DNA of 64,000 bases, taken from positions 310,001 to 374,000 of the forward strand of contig NZ_CAJFCN010000003.1 of NCBI RefSeq assembly GCF_904063055.1, read 5' to 3'. Positions 17,979 to 26,454 of this stretch are shown piece by piece. The translations under genes and the position numbers were made by a program. How positions within the stretch are numbered: the first letter of the stretch is position 1; the number at the start of each line of letters is the position of its first letter. The stretch comes from Pseudomonas paracarnis (GTDB lineage Bacteria; Pseudomonadota; Gammaproteobacteria; Pseudomonadales; Pseudomonadaceae). The notes beneath the pieces are model-generated. The model was not told where the DNA came from. It saw only the letters and a list, made by a program, of their open reading frames with translations, and did no database searches.

Positions 17979-18422
17979 ATGATCGACACCATCGACCAGC
18001 AATTGATCGCCGCTTTGATGGACGACTCGCGGTTGTCCCTCAAGGCCCTGGCAGGCATCACCGGGCTGTCGTCACCCAGCGTCAGCGAACGTCTGCGGCG
18101 CCTGGAAGAACGCGGCGTGCTGACCCACTACACCGTCGACATCGACCCCAAACACTTCGGTTACCTGCTGCAAGCCATCGTGCGCATCCGCCCCCTGCCC
18201 GGCAAACTGCAGGAAGTGGAGCGCCAGATCCAGGCGATCCCTGAGTTCACCGAATGCGACAAGGTCACCGGCGAGGACTGCTTTATCGCCCGCCTGCATG
18301 TGCGCACCATGGATCAGTTGGACAGCCTGCTGGACCGGATCAATGGGTATGCCGAAACCAATACTGCGATTGTGAAGAAAACCCCGGTGAAACGGCGCTT
18401 GCCGCCGCTGGGGGCTCGCTGA
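17979..18422 (+). CDS. Lrp/AsnC-family regulator
   Basis: 147 residues. N-terminal HTH at about 1-55 (TGLSSPSVSERLRRLEERGV), then the RAM ligand-binding domain (PEFTECDKVTGEDCFIARLH). The divergent EamA exporter is the likely target, so it would sense an amino acid and switch export on. The ATG at 17979 follows AGGCACAG. A REPIN lies downstream at 18464. Confidence 0.92.
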   Translation: MIDTIDQQLIAALMDDSRLSLKALAGITGLSSPSVSERLRRLEERGVLTHYTVDIDPKHFGYLLQAIVRIRPLPGKLQEVERQIQAIPEFTECDKVTGEDCFIARLHVRTMDQLDSLLDRINGYAETNTAIVKKTPVKRRLPPLGAR

Positions 18423-18463
18423 GGTGTCATGCCAAGGGAGTGTCATGACCAAACACAGTCAAA

Positions 18464-18553
18464 TGTGGGAGCGGGCTTGCTCGCGAATACAGGGTGTCAG
18501 TCACCGACTCTGTTGACGGGTATACCGCATTCACGGGCAAGTCCGCTCCCACA
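18464..18553. repeat. REPIN (TGTGGGAGCGGGC type)
   Basis: TGTGGGAGCGGGCTTGCTCG at the left is matched by an inverted copy ending CCGCTCCCAC at 18552. The right arm has changes (GGGCAAGTCCGC), so the pair is imperfect. Located between the Lrp and NhaP genes. Confidence 0.85.
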
Positions 18554-18640
18554 GAATGCCACTTCAACCCGGTGATTGTTTGAACCCGCACTTGGCCACC
18601 GCCCTCCAACCTGAATGAACCACGGCCGGGTGCACGCACT

Positions 18641-19987
18641 ATGACTTTCATTCTATGGTTGGCCGTATTGGGCGCGGTGCTGCTCACCCTCGCCCTCACG
18701 TCCTCCTACCTGCGCTGGATGCCGGTCACCACTTCGGCGGTGTGCCTGTTGCTCGGCATCGCCATCGGCCCCCTCGGTGTGGACCTGCTGCACCTGGACA
18801 TCAAGGGGTCGGCGCGCTGGATGGAGCACCTGACCGAAGTGGCAGTGCTGTTTTCGCTGTTTGTCAGCGGCCTTAAATTGCGCCTGCCGCTCAAGCATCG
18901 CACCTGGCGCATCGCCTTCGGCCTGGCCGGCCCGGTCATGCTGTTGACCATCCTCGGCACCGGGCTGTTGCTGCATTACCTGCTTGATCTGTCGTGGGGG
19001 GTGTCTTTGTTGGTGGGCGCGATCCTGGCGCCGACCGATCCGGTGCTGGCGGGTCTGGTTCAGGTCAACAATGCCCAGGACTACGACGCGCTGCGCTTCG
19101 GTCTGTCAGGCGAAGCGGGGCTGAACGATGGCAGCGCCTTTCCGTTTGTGATCTTCGGCTTGCTGTTCATGCAACACGGCGGCTTCGATGGCGACTGGGT
19201 CGGCGGTTGGGTGCTGAAAAACCTGGTATGGGCGGTGCCGGTCGGGCTATTGATCGGCTACTGGATGGGCCGAGGTATCGGCCGTGTGACGTTGCGCCTG
19301 CGCCTGATCAATGCCGACAGCACCCTCTCGCCCAATGATTACCTGACACTGGCATTGATCGCCCTTGCCTATGTGACCGCCGAAGCCGTGGGCGGCTATG
19401 GCTTCCTGTCGGTATTCGCGGCGGGCCTGGGGTTGCGTCAGGCCGAGGTGAAGTCCACCGGCAACGCCCAGACACCCGCCGAGCACCTGGCGCAACCGGT
19501 GGTGGGCCACCTCGAAATCGAGCCCGAGCAAGCCTTGCACGGCGACGTCAGCCAGTTGAAGGACACCCAGATCGCGGCAGGCGTGATGATGGGTGACATG
19601 CTGGCCTTCGGCAGCCTGGTGGAGCGGGCCATGGAGGTGTTCCTGGTGACCGTCTTGGGCATCGTGCTGGTCAGCCACTGGGAGTGGGCCGCGTTGGCGG
19701 TGGCGCCGTTACTGTTCTGTGTGATTCGCCCCGCCAGTGTATTCGCCATGCCTTGGGGCCGCCTGCTGGACAATCGCCAACGCAGCCTGGTCAGTTGGTT
19801 CGGCATCCGTGGGATCGGCAGCATTTACTACCTGTTCTATGCGCTCAACCACGGTCTGGTGGGCACCAGCAGTGCGGTGGCGGTCAACCTGACGTTGTCG
19901 GTCATCGCATTGAGCATCCTGGCCCATGGCCTGACTACCCAGCCCATGCTGGCATGGTATGAGCGTCAGGCTGCGCAAAAAAATTGA
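18641..19987 (+). CDS. CPA1 family Na+(K+)/H+ antiporter, NhaP-like
   Basis: 448 residues, about 12 membrane segments. Ion-site motifs are ILAPTDPVLAG (about 128-138) and GLSGEAGLNDGSAFPFVIFG (about 151-170), whose Asp residues define the ND subtype of cation/proton antiporters. It would exchange cytoplasmic Na+ or K+ for protons at the inner membrane. A charged loop of about 50 residues (QAEVKSTGNAQTPAEHLAQP onward) interrupts the C-terminal half. The ATG at 18641 has a poor ribosome site; no better start is visible. Confidence 0.88.
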   Translation: MTFILWLAVLGAVLLTLALTSSYLRWMPVTTSAVCLLLGIAIGPLGVDLLHLDIKGSARWMEHLTEVAVLFSLFVSGLKLRLPLKHRTWRIAFGLAGPVMLLTILGTGLLLHYLLDLSWGVSLLVGAILAPTDPVLAGLVQVNNAQDYDALRFGLSGEAGLNDGSAFPFVIFGLLFMQHGGFDGDWVGGWVLKNLVWAVPVGLLIGYWMGRGIGRVTLRLRLINADSTLSPNDYLTLALIALAYVTAEAVGGYGFLSVFAAGLGLRQAEVKSTGNAQTPAEHLAQPVVGHLEIEPEQALHGDVSQLKDTQIAAGVMMGDMLAFGSLVERAMEVFLVTVLGIVLVSHWEWAALAVAPLLFCVIRPASVFAMPWGRLLDNRQRSLVSWFGIRGIGSIYYLFYALNHGLVGTSSAVAVNLTLSVIALSILAHGLTTQPMLAWYERQAAQKN

Positions 19988-20042
19988 ATCCTGCACCACG
20001 CCGGGGTTTCAAACAGCCAAGACCCACACTGCGAGTCAGCTA

Positions 20043-20390
20043 ATGAAAAAGATCGCCCAACGATTGCTTGAGGAACGCCAACGCCTGGGATATTCGCAGC
20101 AATACCTGGCGCAGGCAGGCGGCGTGACCACACGCGAGCAACGTCAATATGAACTGGGCGAAGACCTGCCCCATGCCAACTACCTGGCAGCTTTGGCCGA
20201 GCATGGGGTGGATGTGGTGTATGTGATCACTGGCAAGCGCAGCACGGTGGTCAATATCAGCCGCGATCAGGCGCAGACGCTGATCGATAACCGCGTGGTG
20301 GGCCAGGAGGTGTCGCTGGACGGCGGGGCCGAGGAAGACGTCTACTTCAAGCTCAGCAATCCCTCGGGCCCGCCGCCGGATCAGTCCTGA
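20043..20390 (+). CDS. Small XRE-type helix-turn-helix protein
   Basis: 115 residues. HTH at about 1-58 (LLEERQRLGYSQQYLAQAGG, then TREQRQYELGEDLPHANYLA). In the Cro/C1 core the middle helix is slightly atypical (GVTTREQRQYE). The C-terminal half has DVVYVITGKRSTVVN and an acidic tail. I chose the ATG at 20043 because the upstream extension would be encoded by the end of the antiporter gene and its spacer. It overlaps the 3' end of a small minus-strand gene by ten bases. Target unknown. Confidence 0.8.
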   Translation: MKKIAQRLLEERQRLGYSQQYLAQAGGVTTREQRQYELGEDLPHANYLAALAEHGVDVVYVITGKRSTVVNISRDQAQTLIDNRVVGQEVSLDGGAEEDVYFKLSNPSGPPPDQS

Positions 20391-20515
20391 TTTTCAGTGT
20401 TGCCAACGTCCGCCGCTTCATCCAGGTCGTTCAGCGGCACCTCGGCATCGTCCATCAACGAACCCGGGTCTTCGTTGCCGGGGTCGTTGAGTTCATCGTC
20501 CAGTTCTTTTGACAT
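20381..20515 (-). CDS. Small acidic protein, 44 residues
   Basis: The frame begins MSKELDDELNDPGNEDPGS and ends ADVGNTENQD. It is extremely acidic, with more than a third of residues Asp/Glu. A strong ribosome site, AGAGGAAA, lies just before the ATG. It overlaps the XRE gene tail to tail and lies 11 bases from the 70-residue gene on the same strand, so the two probably form one transcript. No family recognised; no membrane or signal sequence. Confidence 0.6.
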   Translation of the reverse strand: MSKELDDELNDPGNEDPGSLMDDAEVPLNDLDEAADVGNTENQD

Positions 20516-20526
20516 GTGCATTTCCT

Positions 20527-20739
20527 CTAACCGCCTTGGGTATCGATATCGGCATCGGTTTCAGGCTTGTGCTCGCGCTCGGGCTTGAAGTCTGGACTGT
20601 AGTCGTTTTCCTTGGCCTTCGGGTCGCTGGCAGGCGCTGGGTCCTTGGGCGCATCGGCGGCGGTGCCAGGGGCAGGCTCGCCGCCGTCGATGGCGGGGTC
20701 GTTGCGATTGTGGGTCTGGGGATCTTTAGGCTGGGGCAT
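20527..20739 (-). CDS. Small disordered-looking hydrophilic protein, 70 residues
   Basis: Rich in Pro, Asp, Lys and Ala (starts MPQPKDPQTHNRNDPAIDGG) and without hydrophobic segments, so probably unstructured. A good ribosome site, AGAGGTG, precedes the ATG at 20739. It is followed by the 44-residue acidic gene. Composition resembles stress-related disordered proteins of pseudomonads, but I cannot name a family. Confidence 0.65.
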   Translation of the reverse strand: MPQPKDPQTHNRNDPAIDGGEPAPGTAADAPKDPAPASDPKAKENDYSPDFKPEREHKPETDADIDTQGG

Positions 20740-20824
20740 GAGGCACCTCTTTGCAGGCCGGTGAAAAATCTGAACCGCATAGAGCTAAGGCGTCACGGCC
20801 ACGGCTGAAGTTCCGTTCGCGTGG

Positions 20825-21370
20825 TCAGCGCAGTGGATTGTCCACCTGGATATAGAACGCATAGATGCCCAACACCAGCCAGAACACCATGAACAACCAC
20901 GGCGCACGCATGGAAAACAACAACGACTTGCGATAGCCCTTGTGGCTCGACTCCACTTCGGAAAACAGGGGCGACTCATCGTAGGCCATGCCCATCACTG
21001 GCTCGCTGCGCAGCAATTCGCTTTGCTTGTAGTGCCAGTGGTCGATGATTTCATACGCCGCACGGATACCGGGCCAGGCATTCAGCGAACTGAGAATACC
21101 CAGCGAAACCAGGAAGATCGGCACCACCAGCGTGAACAGCTTGCCCCATTCCGGGTTGAGGTTGCCCATGCCGGAGACAAAGGCAATCACCAGGAAGGAT
21201 TGCGCGGTCAGGTAGGCGTCGGTGCGGTTGGCCAGGATGCTGGTTTCGTACTGGATCTCGCGCCGGTAAAAGTCGAGGCGGTCCTTGGGCGAGCCGAATA
21301 TCTTTGCGTTGTGTTCGCTGTGGTCGTTCAGGGCCGCTTCCGGAGTGTGGGGGGAGATGATTCTGGACAC
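20825..21370 (-). CDS. Small integral membrane protein of unknown function
   Basis: 181 residues if started at the GTG at 21370, which has TGGAGCACC upstream; a TTG at 21385 would add five residues. An N-terminal soluble stretch (FGSPKDRLDFYRREIQYETS) precedes two adjacent hydrophobic segments (AQSFLVIAFVSGMG; FTLVVPIFLVSLGILSSL) and a third near the C-terminus (LFMVFWLVLGIYAFYIQV). The helical-soluble plus paired-TM layout recalls SLATT-like proteins, but that is only a shape resemblance. No operon partner is visible. Confidence 0.65.
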   Translation of the reverse strand: MSRIISPHTPEAALNDHSEHNAKIFGSPKDRLDFYRREIQYETSILANRTDAYLTAQSFLVIAFVSGMGNLNPEWGKLFTLVVPIFLVSLGILSSLNAWPGIRAAYEIIDHWHYKQSELLRSEPVMGMAYDESPLFSEVESSHKGYRKSLLFSMRAPWLFMVFWLVLGIYAFYIQVDNPLR

Positions 21371-21484
21371 GACGGTGCTCCACAAGGTGACGAAACTTCT
21401 TAGAAGAATCGGGGCTCGATGAAGTTCAAGTGGGTTGGCGCACCAATCTGAAACACGCCGCGCCCCATTGTGGTGAGCCCCCTC

Positions 21485-21582
21485 CTGTGGCGAGCGAGCT
21501 TGCTCGCGCTGGAGTGCGCAGCGCTCCCGCTTTTATTGGGGCCGCTGCGCAGCCCGGCGCGAGCAAGCTCGCTCGCCACAGG
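21485..21582. repeat. REPIN (TGTGGCGAGCGAGC type)
   Basis: CTGTGGCGAGCGAGCTTGCT and its inverse at 21563-21582 enclose about 60 bases that are also partly self-complementary (GTGCGCAGCG / CGCTGCGCAG). It fills much of the 428-base gap between the membrane-protein and ATP-grasp genes; the rest, 21583-21798, shows no gene. Confidence 0.88.
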
Positions 21583-21798
21583 TTATTGATGCCTAGTTCG
21601 CATTCCGGCACAGGCATTGCTTTATCCATTCACCACCCGGAAAACAGGAGCATGCGTTACCCCCCGACCCAGAGCCGCCCCCATAAGAAAGTAAGGACCA
21701 GGTCTGTTGGCACCTTCAGCCACGGGCTCATAAAAACATGCGTTTTTTTAAGCGGCAGTGCCACCCAAAGCCACACTGGGCACTGACAAGGTACTGGA

Positions 21799-23208
21799 AT
21801 GGCTCGATCTTTCTTTGATGAAATGAATGACGCAAACGGCGTATGCCGTGCGCATTATCAGGACTTCTCTCGCTGGCTGGCCCACACGCCGCCGGAACTG
21901 CTGGCCCAGCGTCGCCGTGAAGCGGATTTGCTGTTCCATCGCGCCGGGATCACCTTCACCCTGTATGGCGACGAGCAAGACACCGAACGCCTGATCCCCT
22001 TCGACATCATTCCCCGCAGCATCCCCGCCAGTGAGTGGAGCCTGATCGAACGCGGCTGTATCCAACGGGTCAACGCGCTGAACCTGTTTTTGGCCGACAT
22101 CTACCACGACCAGCGCATTATCAAGGCCGGGATCATTCCCGCCGATCAGGTCCTGGGCAATGAGGGCTATCAGAAAGCCATGGTCGGTCTCGACCTGCAC
22201 CGCGGCATCTATTCGCACATCTCGGGCGTCGACCTGGTGCGCGACGGCGACGGTACCTACTACGTGCTGGAAGACAACCTGCGCACCCCCAGCGGCGTGA
22301 GCTACATGCTCGAAGACCGCAAGATGATGATGCGCCTGTTCCCGGAAGTGTTCGCCAAGCAGCGCATTGCCCCGGTGGACCACTACCCCAACCTCTTGCT
22401 CAAGACCCTCAAGAGCGCCAGCCGCCTCGATAACCCGAATGTGGTGGTGTTGACCCCTGGGCGCTTCAACAGCGCTTTCTTCGAACACGCCTTCCTTGCC
22501 CGGGAAATGGGCGTGGAGCTGGTGGAAGGCGCCGACCTGTTCGTGCAGGACCTCAAGGTGTTCATGCGCACCACCGACGGCCCCAAGGCCGTGGACGTGA
22601 TCTACCGACGCATCGACGACGCTTTCCTCGACCCCCAGGCGTTCAATCCCGAGTCGATGCTCGGCGTGCCGGGGCTGGTGGCGGCTTACTGCGCCGGCAA
22701 TGTGGTGCTGGCCAATGCCATCGGCACCGGGGTGGCTGACGACAAGTCGATCTACCCCTACGTACCCGCGATGATCCGCTTCTACCTGGACGAGGAACCG
22801 GTCCTGCAGAACGTGCCGACCTTCCAATGCCGCAAGCCCGATGAGCTGTCCCATGTGCTGGCCAACCTCGAGCAGTTGGTGGTCAAGGAAACCCAGGGCT
22901 CCGGCGGCTACGGCATGCTGGTGGGCCCGGCGTCGACGGCCGCCGAGATCGAAGACTTCCGCCAGCGCATCAAGGCCCGCCCCCATGCCTATATCGCCCA
23001 ACCCACCTTGAGCCTGTCCACCTGCCCGACCTTTGTCGAAAACGGCATCGCGCCCCGGCACATCGACTTGCGACCCTTCGTGCTCTCGGGCAAGGAAACC
23101 CGCCTGGTGCCCGGTGGCTTGACCCGCGTGGCGCTGAAGGAAGGCTCGCTGGTCGTCAACTCGTCGCAAGGCGGTGGAACCAAGGACACCTGGGTGGTGG
23201 AGGGCTGA
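21799..23208 (+). CDS. Circularly permuted ATP-grasp protein
   Basis: 469 residues. Blocks such as GVDLVRDGDGTYYVLEDNLR, SGVSYMLEDRKMMMRLFPEV, VKETQGSGGYGMLVGP and PRHIDLRPFVLSGKETRLVP are typical of the CP-ATP-grasp family (formerly DUF404/407). Family members probably ligate carboxylates to amines in a peptide-like product, but no reaction is proven for this type. The ATG at 21799 has a weak site. The next gene starts two bases after its stop, so the pair is translationally coupled. Confidence 0.88.
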   Translation: MARSFFDEMNDANGVCRAHYQDFSRWLAHTPPELLAQRRREADLLFHRAGITFTLYGDEQDTERLIPFDIIPRSIPASEWSLIERGCIQRVNALNLFLADIYHDQRIIKAGIIPADQVLGNEGYQKAMVGLDLHRGIYSHISGVDLVRDGDGTYYVLEDNLRTPSGVSYMLEDRKMMMRLFPEVFAKQRIAPVDHYPNLLLKTLKSASRLDNPNVVVLTPGRFNSAFFEHAFLAREMGVELVEGADLFVQDLKVFMRTTDGPKAVDVIYRRIDDAFLDPQAFNPESMLGVPGLVAAYCAGNVVLANAIGTGVADDKSIYPYVPAMIRFYLDEEPVLQNVPTFQCRKPDELSHVLANLEQLVVKETQGSGGYGMLVGPASTAAEIEDFRQRIKARPHAYIAQPTLSLSTCPTFVENGIAPRHIDLRPFVLSGKETRLVPGGLTRVALKEGSLVVNSSQGGGTKDTWVVEG

Positions 23209-23210
23209 GT

Positions 23211-24161
23211 ATGCTGAGTAGAACAGCTGCAGATCTGTATTGGATGTCGCGTTACCTGGAGCGCGCCGAGAACCTGGCACGCATGCTGGAAGTCAGTTAT
23301 TCGTTGTCCTTGATGCCCCAGGCCGGGCGCAGCGATGGCCTGGATGAACTGGCGATGTCGTTGCTCAGCAGCGGCACCCTGGACAGCTACCTGGAGCGGC
23401 ACCAGACCCTGGATGCCGAACGCATGTTGCACTTCTTTGCGCTCGACGCGCAAAACCCCGCGAGCATCTACAACTGCCTGCGTGCCGCCCGAGGCAATGC
23501 CCATGCGGTACGCGGGCGCATCACCGCCGACATGTGGGAAAACCTCAACGCCACCTGGCTGGAAATGCGCAGTATCGCCGCCGGCGGCCTGGCACGGCAT
23601 GGCATCAGCCACTTCTGTGATTGGGTCAAGCAACGCTCGCACCTGTTTCGGGGCGCGACCTCGGGCACCATCATGCGCAATGACGCCTACCGCTTCATTC
23701 GCCTGGGCACCTTTGTCGAACGTGCTGACAACACCTTGCGCCTGCTGGATGCGCGCTATGAGATGTTCGGCGAGGAGTCGGAAGAAGTCAGCGACGTATC
23801 GGCACGCGGTTATTACCAGTGGAGCGCCCTGCTGCGCGCGTTGTCGTCGTTCGAGGCCTATACCGAGCTGTATCCGAATGCCTTGAATGCACGCTCGGTG
23901 TCAGAGTTGCTGCTGTTGCGCAGCGATGTGCCGCGTTCGCTGCATGCCTGCATCGAGGAGTTGAGCCATATCCTGGCCGACCTGCCCGGCAGTTACGGGC
24001 GCACGGCGCAACGCCTGGCGGCGGAGTTCGAGGCGCGGCTGCGGTACACGGGGATTGATGAGATTCTGGAAGATGGGCTGCACACTCGGCTGACAGAATT
24101 CATCGACACCGTGCGTGAGTTGGCCCGGGAGATACAGAGCTCCTACCTGGAAGTGGTGTAG
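23211..24161 (+). CDS. Alpha-E domain protein (partner of ATP-grasp)
   Basis: 316 residues, almost wholly helical. The start MLSRTAADLYWMSRYLERAE is diagnostic for the alpha-E (DUF403) family. SFEAYTELYPNALNARSVSE and SSYLEVV close the protein. In many bacteria this gene and the ATP-grasp gene are joined by a transglutaminase-like gene and sometimes a proteasome-like (Anbu) gene; neither follows here. A REP hairpin and the convergent helicase gene come next. Confidence 0.88.
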   Translation: MLSRTAADLYWMSRYLERAENLARMLEVSYSLSLMPQAGRSDGLDELAMSLLSSGTLDSYLERHQTLDAERMLHFFALDAQNPASIYNCLRAARGNAHAVRGRITADMWENLNATWLEMRSIAAGGLARHGISHFCDWVKQRSHLFRGATSGTIMRNDAYRFIRLGTFVERADNTLRLLDARYEMFGEESEEVSDVSARGYYQWSALLRALSSFEAYTELYPNALNARSVSELLLLRSDVPRSLHACIEELSHILADLPGSYGRTAQRLAAEFEARLRYTGIDEILEDGLHTRLTEFIDTVRELAREIQSSYLEVV

Positions 24162-24167
24162 CCCAAA

Positions 24168-24199
24168 CCTGTAGGAGCGAGCTTGCTCGCTCCTACAGG
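24168..24199. terminator. REP hairpin between convergent genes
   Basis: CCTGTAGGAGCGAGC and GCTCGCTCCTACAGG form a perfect inverted repeat with almost no loop. It starts seven bases after the alpha-E stop and its right arm contains the TAG stop of the convergent helicase gene (24193-24195). A bidirectional terminator is likely, though no U-run follows. Confidence 0.65.
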
Positions 24200-26454
24200 G
24201 GCTTGATCGCCCACCAACGCGGCAACAACTGCTGCACCCGCGATTCGCTAAAACGGTCATCGATCAGCATCACCACCCCGCGATCCTGCTGGCTGCGGAT
24301 CACCCTCCCCGCCGCCTGCACAACTTTCTGAATACCGGGATACAGGTAGGTGTAGTCATACCCCGCGCCGAAAACAGCGCCCATACGTGCCTTGATCTGC
24401 TCATTCACCGGGTTGAGCTGCGGTAAACCCAGGGTGGCGATAAACGCACCGATCAGGCGCGCTCCGGGCAGGTCGATACCTTCGCCAAACGCACCGCCCA
24501 GCACCGCAAAGCCAATGCCCTGGCTGTGGTGGGTGAACTGCTCCAAAAAGGCTTGGCGCTCGGCCTCGGCCATGCCCCGCGCCTGCAACCACAACGCAAT
24601 CTGCGGGTGCCGTTCGGCCATTAACTGGGCCACCTGTTGCAGGTAATCGAAGCTTGAGAAAAACGCCAGGTAGTTACCCGGTTGCGCAGCGAATTGCCGC
24701 GCGAGCAGTTCCACGATAGGTTCCAGCGACGCCTGGCGATGCACAAACCGCGTAGAGATGCGGTCAACGATGCTGACCTGCAATTGCTCGGCCTTGAACG
24801 GTGATGCCACATCAACCCAGGCGGTATCCGCCGGCAGGCCCAGCAAGTCCGCGTAATAATGGCGCGGGCTCAAGGTCGCGGAAAACAGCACACTGCTGCG
24901 CGCGGCGGTCAGCCTGGGCCGGATGAACTCGGCCGGCACCACGTTGCGCAGGCACAGAGTCGAGCTATTGCGCTTGCCGCTGAACGAGCGCTTGGTGATA
25001 TCGAAGATAAAGTGCTCATTGAACAGCTCGGCCACTTTGGCCCATTGCAGCGCGTCGAAGTAGAAGGCTTGCAGGTCACCGCTGAGGGCTTCGGGGTGGT
25101 CGTTGAAGTAGTCGCCCATGGCGCTGGTGCACAGGCTCAGGGCCTGGAGCAGTTTGTCAGGTTTGGCGGCGTACGCCTGATACGGTGCGAGTTGGTCCTT
25201 GTGCAAGGCATTCCACTCACGGTTCAAGCGCTGCAAGGGTTTGTTCAGGGGCTCGGGCGCGTTATCGCGCAAGGTCTTGAGACTGTACTGGTCCAGGCTG
25301 GCGCTGTACATCGAGCGCGCGCGTTCGACCAGGTTGTGCGCCTCGTCCACCAGCACCGCGACACGCCACTGGTTGAGCTGGGCCAGGCCGAACAGCATGG
25401 CGCCAAAGTCGAAGTAATAGTTGTAGTCGGCGACGATCAGGTCGCTCCAGCGCGCCATTTCCTGGCTCAGGTAGTACGGGCATACCTGATGGGCCAGCGC
25501 CACGTGGCGCAGACTTTTTTGATCGAGCAGGCGCACCTTGGACGCGGCCTGGCGGGCGGCAGGCAGGCGGTCGTAAAAGCCCTTGGCCAATGGGCAGGAA
25601 TCGCCGTGGCAGGCTTTGTCCAAGTGTTCGCACGCCTTGTCCCGGGCCACCAGTTCAAGCACACGCAGTGACAGCTCGGGGCTGCTGTCGTACAGCACCT
25701 GGGCGGCATCCAGCGCCAGCTTGCGCCCGGGCGTCTTGGCGGTGAGGAAGAACAGCTTGTCCAGTTGCTGCGGCGCCAGGGCCTTGAGCAGCGGGAAGAT
25801 GGTGCCGATGGTCTTGCCAATACCCGTGGGCGCCTGGGCCATCAGGCACCGGCCCGTAGTCACCGCTTTGTAGACCGACTCGGCCAAGTCGCGCTGCCCG
25901 GTACGGAAGTCGACATGGGGAAACGCCAGGCTCTGCGCGCCAGCGTTGCGTGCCGCACGGTGCTGCATCTCCTGCCGGGCCCAGTCCAGGAACAGCGCGC
26001 ATTGCTGATTGAAGAACTGCTCAAGGTCGGGTGCATCGAACCGCTGGTTCAGCACGGTTTCGCCTTCGCCGACGATGTCGAAGTACACCAGCGCCAGGTC
26101 GATATGATCGAGCCCGAGTTTCTGGCACATCAGCCAGCCATACACCTTGACCTGGGCCCAGTGCAGTTGCCGATGGTTGGCGGGCTGGGCAGCGAGGTCG
26201 CCACGGTAGGTTTTGACTTCTTCCAGGCGGTTGGCGTCCGGGTCGTAGCCGTCCGCCCTGCCCCGCACCTTGAGCTGCTGGTAATCGCCCTCCAGGGTGA
26301 CCTCGTGCTGATAGTGCGCGCTGCGCCGGGATGCCACCGTGCGATGGCCGACGATGCCTTCCTGGGCGCTGGGCGACGGCGTAAAGCGCAGGTCGAGGTC
26401 ACCGACCTTGGCCGTGAACTCACACAGCGCCCGCACGGCCACGCTGTAACTCAA
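24193..26454 (-). CDS. XPD/DinG-type DEAH DNA helicase
   Basis: 753 residues from a TTG at 26454 that overlaps the FAN1 stop (TTGA), which implies coupled translation; a GTG four codons in is the alternative. The Walker A is APTGIGKT, the Walker B VLVDEAHNL. Cysteines in KACEHLDKACHGDSCPLAKG and HQVCPYY fit the XPD-type iron-sulfur cluster. The C-terminal helicase half has LGGAFGEGIDLPG and VVQAAGRVIRSQQD. The N-terminal about 200 residues (LEEVKTYRGDLA, QVKVYGWL) look like a PD-(D/E)XK nuclease module. Its stop codon lies inside a REP arm. With FAN1 it should act in DNA repair. Confidence 0.88.
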   Translation of the reverse strand: MSYSVAVRALCEFTAKVGDLDLRFTPSPSAQEGIVGHRTVASRRSAHYQHEVTLEGDYQQLKVRGRADGYDPDANRLEEVKTYRGDLAAQPANHRQLHWAQVKVYGWLMCQKLGLDHIDLALVYFDIVGEGETVLNQRFDAPDLEQFFNQQCALFLDWARQEMQHRAARNAGAQSLAFPHVDFRTGQRDLAESVYKAVTTGRCLMAQAPTGIGKTIGTIFPLLKALAPQQLDKLFFLTAKTPGRKLALDAAQVLYDSSPELSLRVLELVARDKACEHLDKACHGDSCPLAKGFYDRLPAARQAASKVRLLDQKSLRHVALAHQVCPYYLSQEMARWSDLIVADYNYYFDFGAMLFGLAQLNQWRVAVLVDEAHNLVERARSMYSASLDQYSLKTLRDNAPEPLNKPLQRLNREWNALHKDQLAPYQAYAAKPDKLLQALSLCTSAMGDYFNDHPEALSGDLQAFYFDALQWAKVAELFNEHFIFDITKRSFSGKRNSSTLCLRNVVPAEFIRPRLTAARSSVLFSATLSPRHYYADLLGLPADTAWVDVASPFKAEQLQVSIVDRISTRFVHRQASLEPIVELLARQFAAQPGNYLAFFSSFDYLQQVAQLMAERHPQIALWLQARGMAEAERQAFLEQFTHHSQGIGFAVLGGAFGEGIDLPGARLIGAFIATLGLPQLNPVNEQIKARMGAVFGAGYDYTYLYPGIQKVVQAAGRVIRSQQDRGVVMLIDDRFSESRVQQLLPRWWAIKPL

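Noticed and set aside
21430..21786. Plus-strand frame of 118 codons across a REPIN
   Set aside because: Most of it is REP sequence; no domain and no conserved features.
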